NCBI GenBank assembly: GCA_002471195.1
Contig: DKPN01000002.1
Coordinates: 34,760-98,759, forward strand
Length of the DNA: 64,000 nucleotides
Reading direction: 5' to 3'
Origin: Bacteroides sp. UBA7333
Lineage (GTDB): Bacteria; Bacteroidota; Bacteroidia; Bacteroidales; Bacteroidaceae
Part shown: piece after piece, positions 16,763 to 25,315 of the stretch
Layout of the letters: every line of letters starts with the position of its first letter
Numbering within the stretch: the first letter of the stretch is position 1
Program-made: the position numbers and the translations under genes
Notes under the pieces: model-generated
Databases searched by the model: none
What the model was told of the DNA's origin: nothing
The model's input: only the letters and a program-made list of their open reading frames with translations

Positions 16763-17770
16763 TTAGATTGGTAAATCTACCTCTATGTCGTCCCACTCTT
16801 CAATATCGGGATCGAAAGCCCCGCCACCACTACCAATAACTTCGGGTATTTCGATTGAGGTACGAATTTTATGTACATTCTGAAAACCGTCATGGTAACA
16901 TTCTATCAACTCGGTTACATCGAGCTCGACTACATAAGTTTCGCCATTAATAAGCACAAAACTCATTATTAATTTATGTGGATAAGTTAAATCGGCCTTT
17001 GTTTGAGTATGCAAACCAAAATTGATCATCTTTTTGCTAATTCTACCCAACTTATTGTTATCGGGATCTATCACCCTGTTGTTTAATACAAACTCATGGG
17101 TCACCACGTCTTCATGCTTTTCTCCATTATTTAATCGATAGCCTGCAGCTAAATCAGTGAGCTGTGAACGAGGAGCACCAGCAGCCGAATTTAAATTCAT
17201 TACTTCTAGTTCAATATCAATCAGTTCGGTCACTTGTTGCAACCGGGCATTCACCGTTTTTGATAATAATACTGTGTTTACATCGGGTTTATCATGATAA
17301 TAGACAATGTCTATTTGGTCAATCGTTACATTGCGAACAATATCATATGCCAACTTATCACAATCGGATATAAAGCAGTTATCAGATTTAAACTGTATAC
17401 CTTTAAACTTTGATTCGGTTTGTGCAGTAATCATCGCACAAAAGTTATTCAGATTTTCTATACCTTTAAATTCAATGTTATTGAGTTCGTATTCTGTATC
17501 ATTCACCACCAATATATCATAATTTCCCATCGGCAATTCTATATCAACCCATTCAGGTTTCGAACTGATAACACATTCGCTCACAGCCCTTCCGCTTACA
17601 TGATCGAATGCGTAAGCCGATACACCATTAGGGGTCAAATGAGTATTGCTCCAATCGATATTTATTCTGACAACTGCCACATCACCATATGAATAGTATA
17701 AATGATCATGATTGCATGAAAAAATAATAGATGCCAGACTGAGTATCATTACAAAATGCTTAATGTTCAT
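16763..17770 (-). CDS. DUF5119-type fimbrial anchor-like lipoprotein
   Basis: This 335-residue lipoprotein (lipobox IFSC, Cys19) starts its mature part with a short Tyr-rich stretch and VVRINIDWSN, and has LPMGNYDILVVND near residue 76, a pattern of DUF5119 proteins, which are distant relatives of the Mfa2/FimB anchors. Near the C-terminus come a Gly run (GSGGGAFDPDIEEWDDIEV) and an acidic end. It lies 12 bp after the OmpA/DUF3575 gene and 34 bp before the fimbrillin in operon 2. By position and family it is the likely anchor or minor subunit (inference). Confidence 0.7.
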   Translation of the reverse strand: MNIKHFVMILSLASIIFSCNHDHLYYSYGDVAVVRINIDWSNTHLTPNGVSAYAFDHVSGRAVSECVISSKPEWVDIELPMGNYDILVVNDTEYELNNIEFKGIENLNNFCAMITAQTESKFKGIQFKSDNCFISDCDKLAYDIVRNVTIDQIDIVYYHDKPDVNTVLLSKTVNARLQQVTELIDIELEVMNLNSAAGAPRSQLTDLAAGYRLNNGEKHEDVVTHEFVLNNRVIDPDNNKLGRISKKMINFGLHTQTKADLTYPHKLIMSFVLINGETYVVELDVTELIECYHDGFQNVHKIRTSIEIPEVIGSGGGAFDPDIEEWDDIEVDLPI

Positions 17771-17781
17771 CTCTTTTCCTC

Positions 17782-19047
17782 CTAATGTTTTGTTGATTTA
17801 TAGTTGATCAACCATACCAATGATACTTTTGCCGAGATAGGGCCTATCCAGTTGCGACGTTTTGTAATCCACGGATAATCAAAAACCTTAATATTGCCAT
17901 ATTGAGTATCTTCTACCTCGTGATATACTTTATAATCGGTCTGTGCATAACCCAGCCCTAAAATATATTCCATTGTGAAATGGCGGCCCACACGATGTGC
18001 ATAACCTAACTGAGCACCCGCATCCCATAAGTGACCTTGACGACCTGTTTTATTAAAAAATTGTCCGTCGTATTTTCCACCACCGGCAGTAACTCCTACG
18101 CTCCAACCGGTTAAGACACTCTTTTCGTCTCGATTGCCTAACCAATACTTCACCGCACCATGACCGGCCATTATTCGCATGGTCCAATCAGCTTTAGTCG
18201 ATTTCATCCAAGGAAAAATATACTCACACGAGATAGACCATTTTTTGCCAATGGGTAGTTCCAATTCAAGATTGAATGCAGTAATGGCATCATAAAGTAA
18301 GTTTGTTTTTATTGCGAAAAGCGGATGTACAGATGATGGAGTTGATATTTCGTCTACCACTGGCATATCTATGGGTTCGGGAATCGATTTAACCACCACC
18401 TCTTCGATAAGCGGTTGTTCTACCACTGTATCATTTATAGAAGTTTGATAATAGACCTTATAAGAAGCTACATTACGCAATTTACTAAGGTACAATCGTT
18501 TCATGTAGCGCCAAGCTGCACCATTGGCTATTTGTTTCAAACGCCATTCTTTGGTGGCAACATTTATATCGCTATCAATCACATCTAATACTTTTTGTTG
18601 TTGAGGCACTTGAGCATCACTTGCAACAAATTGCCTTAATCCTTCCCAGTCTTCTCCTAAATTGGTGTATTTTATATCGCTTTGATTCACCAAGGGATAT
18701 CGATTGATGATATATTCACGAATAGACATCAACCGATTTTGGGCCAGTTTCTCATTATACAGAGCATTTCCATCGGGAGAAGAGGATGCAGTGATCGAAA
18801 TAGAGTCGGGCAACGATGTATGAGACGCTTCGGAATTCAATAGTGCATCTAGCTTTTGAAGTGAAATATGATTTTCCATATAGCTGCTATCTATGGCGTA
18901 ACTATCAAAGCAAAAATACATTTTGAAATCGACAATAGTATCAACCTGAATTGATTGAACTTGTGCTCTAAGTTGAATGGAAAATCCTAATAAAAGAATT
19001 TGAATCAATCTCCATAGCTTGATTTTATGAATAAAGAATTCTATCAT
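17782..19047 (-). CDS. OmpA-like/DUF3575 fusion protein, first gene of fimbrial operon 2
   Basis: The protein has 421 residues and a signal peptide ending near ...SIQLRAQ (residue 29). Residues about 40-220 are OmpA-like (ITASSSPDGNALYNEKLAQN, then GEDWEGLRQFV and a helical stretch ending LRNVASYKVYY), matching the corresponding part of the separate protein at 2396-3862. Residues about 240-421 are a DUF3575 barrel starting IKTNLLYDAITAFNLELEL, matching 1783-2376. Operon 1 thus has two genes where operon 2 has one. Probable outer-membrane component of fimbrial assembly. A TACTTTTG box on the - strand at 19185-19192 is a candidate promoter. Confidence 0.8.
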   Translation of the reverse strand: MIEFFIHKIKLWRLIQILLLGFSIQLRAQVQSIQVDTIVDFKMYFCFDSYAIDSSYMENHISLQKLDALLNSEASHTSLPDSISITASSSPDGNALYNEKLAQNRLMSIREYIINRYPLVNQSDIKYTNLGEDWEGLRQFVASDAQVPQQQKVLDVIDSDINVATKEWRLKQIANGAAWRYMKRLYLSKLRNVASYKVYYQTSINDTVVEQPLIEEVVVKSIPEPIDMPVVDEISTPSSVHPLFAIKTNLLYDAITAFNLELELPIGKKWSISCEYIFPWMKSTKADWTMRIMAGHGAVKYWLGNRDEKSVLTGWSVGVTAGGGKYDGQFFNKTGRQGHLWDAGAQLGYAHRVGRHFTMEYILGLGYAQTDYKVYHEVEDTQYGNIKVFDYPWITKRRNWIGPISAKVSLVWLINYKSTKH

Positions 19048-19552
19048 ATCAAATTTTTGTAATCTTATTTATTGCACTTCATTATGAAGATCGTATCGAA
19101 CGACCTATTTTGCACTGGTTTTAGTTAATCCGGCCAATTTTTATAGTTTGAAAAGCCTATTGATTGGGTGATTATTCCTGATTTCAAAAGTAGAGAGGTT
19201 GTAATAAACGAAAGAATTAAAATATAAGACAAAAAGTGGACAGAAGAATATAAAACAGATGTCCCTCTACAGAAAACACTGTTATTCAATGAAATACAAT
19301 TGTAAAAAGATGCTATTTATTTTGAAAGACAATCTAAAAAAGTACTCATAATAGTATAATGTCCACCAATTGTCCAATTATTTTATTGCATATTCATTTT
19401 AAAATAAAGTGTATTTATAAAAATAAAACATACAATCACTCTAAAATTGATATGAAAAATAAACGGTCAATAAGTTGTATATAATGTTCATATTCATTAA
19501 TTTTACATAAGAATTATACAACTTAAACCTGTGCCTCATTATTATTTTTGTT
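19048..19552. promoter_or_regulatory. Divergent intergenic region between fimbrial operon 2 and TPR regulator
   Basis: This AT-rich gap of 505 bp holds no gene that I can support. For operon 2 the best promoter is TACTTTTG on the - strand (19185-19192), giving a leader of about 130 nt. For the + strand gene, TATTTTTG at 19543-19550 ends two bases before its ATG, which would mean a very short leader or another promoter further up. No promoter-flanking inverted repeats were seen. Confidence 0.4.
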
Positions 19553-21538
19553 ATGAAAAAAACATTACAACCCTTAAAAGTGCATTTGTTGATATTTATA
19601 TCAACTTTAATGTTCCTTCCTTTATCTGCACAAAACAGACCATTAGAAGAGTTAGAGGTATCCTATCAAAAATGCAATACCATAAGTAAAAAGAAGATTG
19701 ATTTAGCCAATGAGATAGCCTATGCCATTCATTGGAAGTCGCCACAACTTGCCGACAAATATATTGAGGAAGCCCTTCAAGAATCGAAGGAATTGGGGTA
19801 CGCCGAAGGAGAATCGACCAGTATATGGTTAAAAGGTATTACGTTTACTCAATCGGATCGGAAAAAAGCGCTAGAATTATTTGAAAAGGCATATGCTATC
19901 GCAGCTAAAGCTAAATACTATAAAGGAATTTGTAACACCTCAATCGGTATAGCAAATATCAATATTGAGTTTGGACTCATCGATAAAAGTGATAGCATAT
20001 TAAAAAGTTGTATACCCATTGCAGAAAAGATAGATGACAAGAGTATCTTGTCAAAAATATACTATACCCTTTCAAGAAATAGCGAACGTGAAGGCAGATA
20101 TTCGGAAGCCATCGATTATCTGAATAAGGTAATAGAAATGAGCCAAATCACGAATGATAAGTTTATGATTTCAAGATCCTATGGAGGAATTGCCATAAAT
20201 TATCAACGTCAAGGAAAACTAAATGAAGCCTTAGAAAGTGGAATCAAAAATCGATTAATATGTGAAGAAATAGGTGATAAGAAGGGAGAAACCACATCAA
20301 TTGTAAACATTGCAGGAATTCTCTACATTCAAAAGGAGTATGATAAAGCCATAGAAGCATTAATGGAGGCCTATTTGATGGCAGAAAAAATGGATGATAG
20401 ACAAAAGATGGCCATTTGTATGCTCAACATTGGAACTATTGAGAGTGAACAGAAAAAACCAACTGCATTGCAGTCATTAAAAAAGGCTTTAGAACTTTCT
20501 GATGGAGATAAACTCGATCAGCAAATTTCGATTCTGGAGCACATAAGCTCATATTATATATCGCAGAAAAATTTTGATGAAGGAATGAAATACTTGTCGG
20601 AGGCTCAAAAAATAGCAGAAGAGCTACAAGATCAAAGAGTATTAGAGTCGATATGGATGAGATATGGCGAATATTACAATCAATCCAATCAACCGCAAAA
20701 AGCGATACCTTATTTAAACAAGGCATTAAGCATTGCATTAGACCGTAAGTTATTTGAATCCATTAGAAGAAATAACCTTTTATTATCGGACAGCTATTAT
20801 AGATTAGGTGATTATAAGAAATCGTTAGAATACTTCAAGGAGTATAAAAACAACAATGACAGTATTTTTAATGCACAAAACATCAGGCAATTGGCATTAA
20901 CCGAAAGTCAATACAAATACGAAAAGCAGAAACATGAATATGAGCTGAAACAAGCCCATCATGAGTTAAAAATTAAGATCCAGCGACAAATCATTGCAGC
21001 TATTGTTTTGCTATTAGTTCTGATTTTAATACTTCTCATTACCATTTATCGATCGGCAAAATTGAAAAAGCAAGTACTGCTCTTAAAGATAGAAAACATT
21101 AAACGAGAGGCCGAGTTGAGAGAAAAAGAGATGGCGGCAGCCAAACTCAAATTGGTACAGAATGCAGAAAGAAACACTCAATGTTTAAAACTACTAGAAA
21201 ATATTGAAAGCGATGTTGAGTCGGGATCGAAAGGAGATATGCGTTCATTAATCAATTACTACAAACATCAATCCGACGAAAACAGTTGGAATGAGTTCGA
21301 AGCCTTATTTATCAAAATAAGCCCCGAATTCTATAAAAAGCTCAACGAAGAGTATCCCACGTTAACACCCAATGAAAGAAAGCTATGTGTATTTTTAAAA
21401 CTGAATATGAGCAACAAAGATATTAGTAAAATCACATTCCAATCGGACGAAGCTCTTAAAAAGGCTAGATTAAGATTACGCAAAAAACTCAGCATAGATC
21501 GAGAAGTCAATCTGGCTACTTTCATGCAAGACTTATAA
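19553..21538 (+). CDS. TPR/transmembrane/HTH one-component regulator
   Basis: A 661-residue protein with a signal or anchor sequence at 1-26 (LPLSAQ), about eight TPR-like repeats (about 60-430; e.g. GGIAINYQRQGKLNEALESG), one membrane span at about 481-501, a charged coiled coil (about 502-560) and a C-terminal LuxR-like HTH (LTPNERKLCVFLKLNMSNKD, then KKARLRLRKKL). The family is common in Bacteroidota; TPRs are taken to lie in the periplasm and the HTH in the cytoplasm, so membrane-bound activation of neighbouring genes is likely. The gene is divergent from fimbrial operon 2, mirroring the truncated gene at 2-1180 beside operon 1. Confidence 0.8.
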   Translation: MKKTLQPLKVHLLIFISTLMFLPLSAQNRPLEELEVSYQKCNTISKKKIDLANEIAYAIHWKSPQLADKYIEEALQESKELGYAEGESTSIWLKGITFTQSDRKKALELFEKAYAIAAKAKYYKGICNTSIGIANINIEFGLIDKSDSILKSCIPIAEKIDDKSILSKIYYTLSRNSEREGRYSEAIDYLNKVIEMSQITNDKFMISRSYGGIAINYQRQGKLNEALESGIKNRLICEEIGDKKGETTSIVNIAGILYIQKEYDKAIEALMEAYLMAEKMDDRQKMAICMLNIGTIESEQKKPTALQSLKKALELSDGDKLDQQISILEHISSYYISQKNFDEGMKYLSEAQKIAEELQDQRVLESIWMRYGEYYNQSNQPQKAIPYLNKALSIALDRKLFESIRRNNLLLSDSYYRLGDYKKSLEYFKEYKNNNDSIFNAQNIRQLALTESQYKYEKQKHEYELKQAHHELKIKIQRQIIAAIVLLLVLILILLITIYRSAKLKKQVLLLKIENIKREAELREKEMAAAKLKLVQNAERNTQCLKLLENIESDVESGSKGDMRSLINYYKHQSDENSWNEFEALFIKISPEFYKKLNEEYPTLTPNERKLCVFLKLNMSNKDISKITFQSDEALKKARLRLRKKLSIDREVNLATFMQDL

Positions 21539-21543
21539 ATGCT

Positions 21544-22659
21544 TTATTGAAGAAGTTTGTACATGCCTCCCGCCATTACCTTGAGCAATCCCTTCATCTC
21601 CATTTCAAAAAGAAGAACGCTCATTTTATGCACCGGCATATTGGCTTCAACCACCAACGCATTGATTTGCTGATCGCCAAACTTCCGAAGAATATCGACG
21701 ATTCGTTGCTCCTCTTCATTTAAATCGACAAATAGGCTACGTTGTATCGTTTTCGGAACTTTGGCACTATCCTCCCACCCCATTGTCTTTACAAAGTCTT
21801 CGGCATTGAGTAGCAATGAGGCTTTATTGTCGCGTATCAGCTGATTGCATCCCAATGAAAGCGTATCGGTAGTACGAGCCGGAAAGGCAAAACAATCGCG
21901 ATGATAACTTTCTGCAATATCGGCAGTGATAAGCGAACCACCTTTTGAAGCCGATTCCACCACAATAGTAGCATCGCACATTCCTGCAACAATACGATTT
22001 CGACGTACAAAATTATGTCTATCAGGATTGGTTTCGCTCATAAATTCGGTCAATAAACCTCCATTTTGAAGCATTTGTATAGCCGTATTTCGATGAGTAG
22101 ACGGATAAATACGATCGAGGCCGTGCGCCAATACCCCAACAGTAGGCAATCCATTGGATAAAGCGGCTCGATGTGCATGAATATCGATACCATAAGCCAA
22201 TCCACTTACTACCAAAACATCAGGACACATGGATTGTAAATCGCGTACAAACGTTTGGCAGAGTGTTTTGCCATATTCGGTAGCATGCCGAGTGCCTACC
22301 ATACTCACTATACGAAGTGCATTCAGATCGGCATTACCTTTAAAGAAAAGCAGGGTTGGAGCATCATCGCACTCACGCAAACGCGATGGGTAGGCCTCAT
22401 CGGTACACGTCAGGCAGGTAATACTGTTTTTTTCGATAAACTCATATTCACGTTTGGCACGCTCCCAAGCATCAGGACAATCGAGCATTCCAACCAATCT
22501 TTCGCTCACATCTTGCAAGATAGTAGGAAGTTCGCAACGATTTTCGAATACAGCCATAGCACTACCCATGCCGTCGATGAGTCTTTTAGCACCCATTGTT
22601 CCAATGCCGGGCACCAAATGTAGTGCCATGCAAGCGATACGTTCTTCCCTACTACTCAT
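21544..22659 (-). CDS. dprA: DNA processing protein DprA
   Basis: The protein has 371 residues. The Rossmann-like DprA core is clear: MVGTRHATEYGKTLC, VSGLAYGIDIHAHRAAL, GVLAHGLDRIYPSTHRN, then FVRRNRIVAGMCDATIVVE and SKGGSLITADIAE. It is preceded by an HhH-like N-terminal segment (LVPGIGTMGAKRL) and followed by a C-terminal winged-helix DML1-like domain. DprA loads RecA on incoming single-stranded DNA in natural transformation. It is the third gene of a tight operon with a thioesterase and a DJ-1/PfpI gene (gap 6 bp). Its 3' end faces the TPR regulator gene only 5 bp away. Confidence 0.95.
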   Translation of the reverse strand: MSSREERIACMALHLVPGIGTMGAKRLIDGMGSAMAVFENRCELPTILQDVSERLVGMLDCPDAWERAKREYEFIEKNSITCLTCTDEAYPSRLRECDDAPTLLFFKGNADLNALRIVSMVGTRHATEYGKTLCQTFVRDLQSMCPDVLVVSGLAYGIDIHAHRAALSNGLPTVGVLAHGLDRIYPSTHRNTAIQMLQNGGLLTEFMSETNPDRHNFVRRNRIVAGMCDATIVVESASKGGSLITADIAESYHRDCFAFPARTTDTLSLGCNQLIRDNKASLLLNAEDFVKTMGWEDSAKVPKTIQRSLFVDLNEEEQRIVDILRKFGDQQINALVVEANMPVHKMSVLLFEMEMKGLLKVMAGGMYKLLQ

Positions 22660-22665
22660 GATGGA

Positions 22666-23067
22666 TTATAGAAAGTCTTTAAACAACTCTTCAAACAATA
22701 CACATTCGCTCAACCGTCCGTTGACCACACAAACCGTTTCGACAGTAGCCTTAACAACTATTTTCTCGTCGGCTTTGCGGAAGATGTCTTGATAGAACAC
22801 ATATTTTATACCCTCTTTCTTTAAATAGAGTCGTGACACAAATTCATCGCCACTTTTCAAAGGAGTTTTGAATGCCATGTTGATGCGCGCTACTACCGGG
22901 TCAATGCCTTGTTGATGTAAGGATGCAAAGTCGCCTCCCGTAGAAGCTAAAAATTCATGACGCGTATGTTCTAAATAGTGTTGATAATTGGCATTATTTA
23001 CAATGCCCTGAAGGTCGCATTCGTAATCGCGTACTTTCAATGTTAATTCGTAGATATATTTTGACAT
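22666..23067 (-). CDS. Hotdog-fold acyl-CoA thioesterase (4HBT family)
   Basis: The start at ATG 23065-23067 (MSKYIYELTLKVRDYECD) gives 133 residues, the usual size of YbgC/FadM-like single hotdog proteins; an upstream in-frame ATG at 23136 would overlap the preceding gene. The motif RDYECDLQGIVNNANYQHYLE contains the conserved Asp-x-x-(N/G) active-site region followed by the long hotdog helix. It probably hydrolyses short or medium acyl-CoA; the substrate cannot be read from sequence. Lies between the DJ-1/PfpI gene (10 bp) and dprA (6 bp). Confidence 0.85.
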   Translation of the reverse strand: MSKYIYELTLKVRDYECDLQGIVNNANYQHYLEHTRHEFLASTGGDFASLHQQGIDPVVARINMAFKTPLKSGDEFVSRLYLKKEGIKYVFYQDIFRKADEKIVVKATVETVCVVNGRLSECVLFEELFKDFL

Positions 23068-23077
23068 GTCTCTATTT

Positions 23078-23653
23078 TTATTCTTTCCAAATTCCGTTTT
23101 TATACAACTGATACCATTTATCGATAGCCATTTCATCTTCGCATTGCAACATCCTCATTATTTCGCGGGCAAACTCAATGGGATAAACTCCACCTGCGGT
23201 GATTATTTTATGATCGGCAATGGCTGGTACATCGACATAATATTGATCGCCAACATAATCGGCAGCAACCCATTGGAGATAGCATAGGGCATTGCTCGTA
23301 TGTTTTATCCCATTCAACAGGTGTAAACGAGCCAGATGAGCCGTTGCACCACATATGGCCGCAATGCCTTTGTTCAACTCATACAATCGATGTATCATCG
23401 AATCGATAGGCAATGATGATGACTGCTCCCACAGAGGGCCTCCCGGCAAAATAAGTAAATCAACATCATCGATATGAAGATCACCAAAAGCAGCATCGGG
23501 CACAACATCCAATCCTCCCATTGATTTAACAGTTTTGCCATCATCCGTGAAATAGACCAACCGACAGTGATTGTTTTTCATCAATTGAGGCGTAATATAT
23601 GCCAATTCCCAATCGGAATAACCGTTAAACAAATATATGAATATTCTTTGCAT
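23078..23653 (-). CDS. DJ-1/PfpI family (class I glutamine amidotransferase-like) protein
   Basis: A 191-residue protein. The nucleophile elbow AAICGATAHLA places the reactive Cys at residue 101, and Glu16 (SDWE) is positioned as in DJ-1/PfpI proteins. The central PDAAFGDLH and LLILPGGPLWE strands are also typical. Members act as proteases, deglycases, chaperones or amidases; no specific reaction can be assigned. First gene of the operon with the thioesterase and dprA; a terminator of the upstream U32 gene (23683-23722) separates it from that gene. Confidence 0.85.
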   Translation of the reverse strand: MQRIFIYLFNGYSDWELAYITPQLMKNNHCRLVYFTDDGKTVKSMGGLDVVPDAAFGDLHIDDVDLLILPGGPLWEQSSSLPIDSMIHRLYELNKGIAAICGATAHLARLHLLNGIKHTSNALCYLQWVAADYVGDQYYVDVPAIADHKIITAGGVYPIEFAREIMRMLQCEDEMAIDKWYQLYKNGIWKE

Positions 23654-23682
23654 TCTATTGTTTTTTAGATGGTTTAAATAAA

Positions 23683-23722
23683 AAAGGAGTCGAACTTTTT
23701 CTATTTATCGTTCCACTCCTTT
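23683..23722 (-). terminator. Rho-independent terminator of the U32 peptidase gene
   Basis: On the - strand, arms AAAGGAGTGGAAC and GTTCGACTCCTTT (one mismatch) are followed directly by a T-rich tail (TTTATTT). It lies 20 bp after the U32 gene stop. Confidence 0.8.
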
Positions 23723-23741
23723 CATTATTTTCGGTTCTGTA

Positions 23742-25016
23742 TTATCTCTCTTTTCCCCCTTTAAACTTTTTCAGTTCTTCGGTCGACACCAATTTATATA
23801 GCTTATCGCTCGGACGAATTTTCTCATCGACCTTAAACGAGCAACGTTCGCCTTTATTGGCTACTTCAACAGGTTTTAAATCGACACGAATCTCTTCGAC
23901 AGTTGCAAACACCGCGCCGGTAGTAGGGCCGGTAATCAAAATCTTTTCGCCTACATGCAGTGGAGCCGCTTCAACTAAAAACTCGGCCACGTTAAGATTG
24001 CTAAAGTAGCGGATGCCTTTGCCTACATATATTTTACGTTCGGTAGCTTCCGAGCCGTAGTTGGCGCTCCACTCTCCAAGACGTTGTCCGAGATAGTAAC
24101 CATCCCAGAATCCACGGTTGAAAACCGTTTTCAATCGTTCGTCCCATTGTGCAATCTTATCTTCAGTGAAGTCGTCGGCCATATAGGCTTTGATCGCCTC
24201 TTTATAGCATTCTACCACCGTACGCACATACTCAGGTCCACGAGCACGTCCTTCAATCTTGAATACACGTACACCGGCATCAATCATCTTATTCATAAAA
24301 TGAATGGTCTTCATATCTTTGGGCGACATGATGTATTGATTGTCTACCTCTAGTTCGATATCGGTTTCTTTATCTTTCACAGCATAAGAGCGGCGGCAGA
24401 TTTGCGTACACGAACCTCGATTGGCCGATGTATTCATTTCGTGAAGCGATAGATAACATTTGCCCGATACCGCCATACAAAGCGCACCATGACAAAACAT
24501 TTCGATGCGTACTTGCTCGCCGCTAGGACCACAAATATTATCGTCGCAAATGTGTTGATAGATTTCGGCTACTTGATCTAAGTTTAACTCGCGTGCCAAC
24601 ACTACTACATCGGCAAATTGCGCATAAAACTTCAAAGCCTCCACGTTCGAAATGTTTAGCTGCGTGCTAAGATGCACCTCTTGACCAATGCTACGGGCAT
24701 AACTCATTACCGCAACATCGGCCGCAATTACTGCCGAAATGCCTGCCTCTTTGGCTGCATCGACAATGGTTTTCATCAGTGCGATATCGTTATCGTAAAT
24801 AATCGTATTGACAGTCAAATAGCTCTTCATGCCGTGCTCATCGCAAGTAGCTGCAATTTCGCGTAAGTCGTCAATTGTAAACGTGTTGGCCGAGCGGGCA
24901 CGCATGTTTAAGTTTTCGATGCCGAAGTATATTGAGTCGGCTCCCCCTTGGATAGCAGCCGCCAATGACTCGCGAGAGCCTACGGGTGCCATTATTTCAA
25001 AATCTTGTAAACGCAT
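23742..25016 (-). CDS. U32 family peptidase, TrhP/RlhA-like RNA hydroxylation protein
   Basis: The start at ATG 25014-25016 (MRLQDFEIMAPVGS) gives 424 residues; a longer frame to 25196 runs back through the promoter and the repeat array and is not credible. The U32 signature EMFCHGALCMAVSGKCYLS with further cysteines (GSCTQICRRSY) forms the Cys cluster known from this family to bind an Fe-S centre. E. coli relatives hydroxylate tRNA U34 (TrhP) or 23S rRNA (RlhA) using prephenate-derived chemistry; the length of about 424 is nearer to TrhP. The database label 'collagenase-like' is historical. A promoter box TACCTTTG lies about 57 bp upstream. Confidence 0.85.
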   Translation of the reverse strand: MRLQDFEIMAPVGSRESLAAAIQGGADSIYFGIENLNMRARSANTFTIDDLREIAATCDEHGMKSYLTVNTIIYDNDIALMKTIVDAAKEAGISAVIAADVAVMSYARSIGQEVHLSTQLNISNVEALKFYAQFADVVVLARELNLDQVAEIYQHICDDNICGPSGEQVRIEMFCHGALCMAVSGKCYLSLHEMNTSANRGSCTQICRRSYAVKDKETDIELEVDNQYIMSPKDMKTIHFMNKMIDAGVRVFKIEGRARGPEYVRTVVECYKEAIKAYMADDFTEDKIAQWDERLKTVFNRGFWDGYYLGQRLGEWSANYGSEATERKIYVGKGIRYFSNLNVAEFLVEAAPLHVGEKILITGPTTGAVFATVEEIRVDLKPVEVANKGERCSFKVDEKIRPSDKLYKLVSTEELKKFKGGKER

Positions 25017-25072
25017 ATTCAAATAATTATTATAATAAGCTAAAGCGCTATGTTTAAATAATAAAAAGCATA

Positions 25073-25080
25073 CAAAGGTA
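25073..25080 (-). promoter_or_regulatory. -7 box of the U32 gene
   Basis: TACCTTTG on the - strand matches the Bacteroidota -7 consensus TAnnTTTG exactly, 57 bp before the start codon. No TTG is found at the ideal 19-bp distance. An opposite box, TATTTTTG on + at 25093-25100, may serve dusB. Confidence 0.5.
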
Positions 25081-25152
25081 AGCCTTTTTCTGTATTTTTG
25101 CAGCTCAATAAGATTATTTAAAGGTATGTAAACGATAGATGCGAACATGTAG

Positions 25153-25250
25153 GTTAGTGATATCGTAACTTCACAAATGTGATATCGTTGATTCACAAAA
25201 GTGATATGGCTTATTCACAAGTGTGAAATGGCCTATTTCACAAGATAGAT
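25153..25250. repeat. Palindrome array B: 3 full and 2 half units, 22-bp period
   Basis: Cores TCACAAATGTGA (25171), TCACAAAAGTGA (25193) and TCACAAGTGTGA (25215) start exactly 22 bp apart. A right half-site (AGTGA) lies one period earlier and a left half-site (TCACAAG at 25238) follows at a 23-bp step. The 10-bp spacers are related but differ. Each core is a dyad TCACA-nn-TGTGA. The array lies between the divergent U32 and dusB genes, upstream of the dusB start at 25316. It could be a set of stacked operator sites for a dimeric regulator. Confidence 0.8.
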
Positions 25251-25315
25251 AGCAACAATCAGCCTCATAGATCAACACATTGCTTTGCATAGCCTGTATT
25301 GTTTAAAAAGATAAA

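Noticed and set aside
25017..25196. N-terminal extension of the U32 peptidase
   Set aside because: The extension runs over a consensus promoter box and into array B; MRLQDFEIMAPVGS is the family start.
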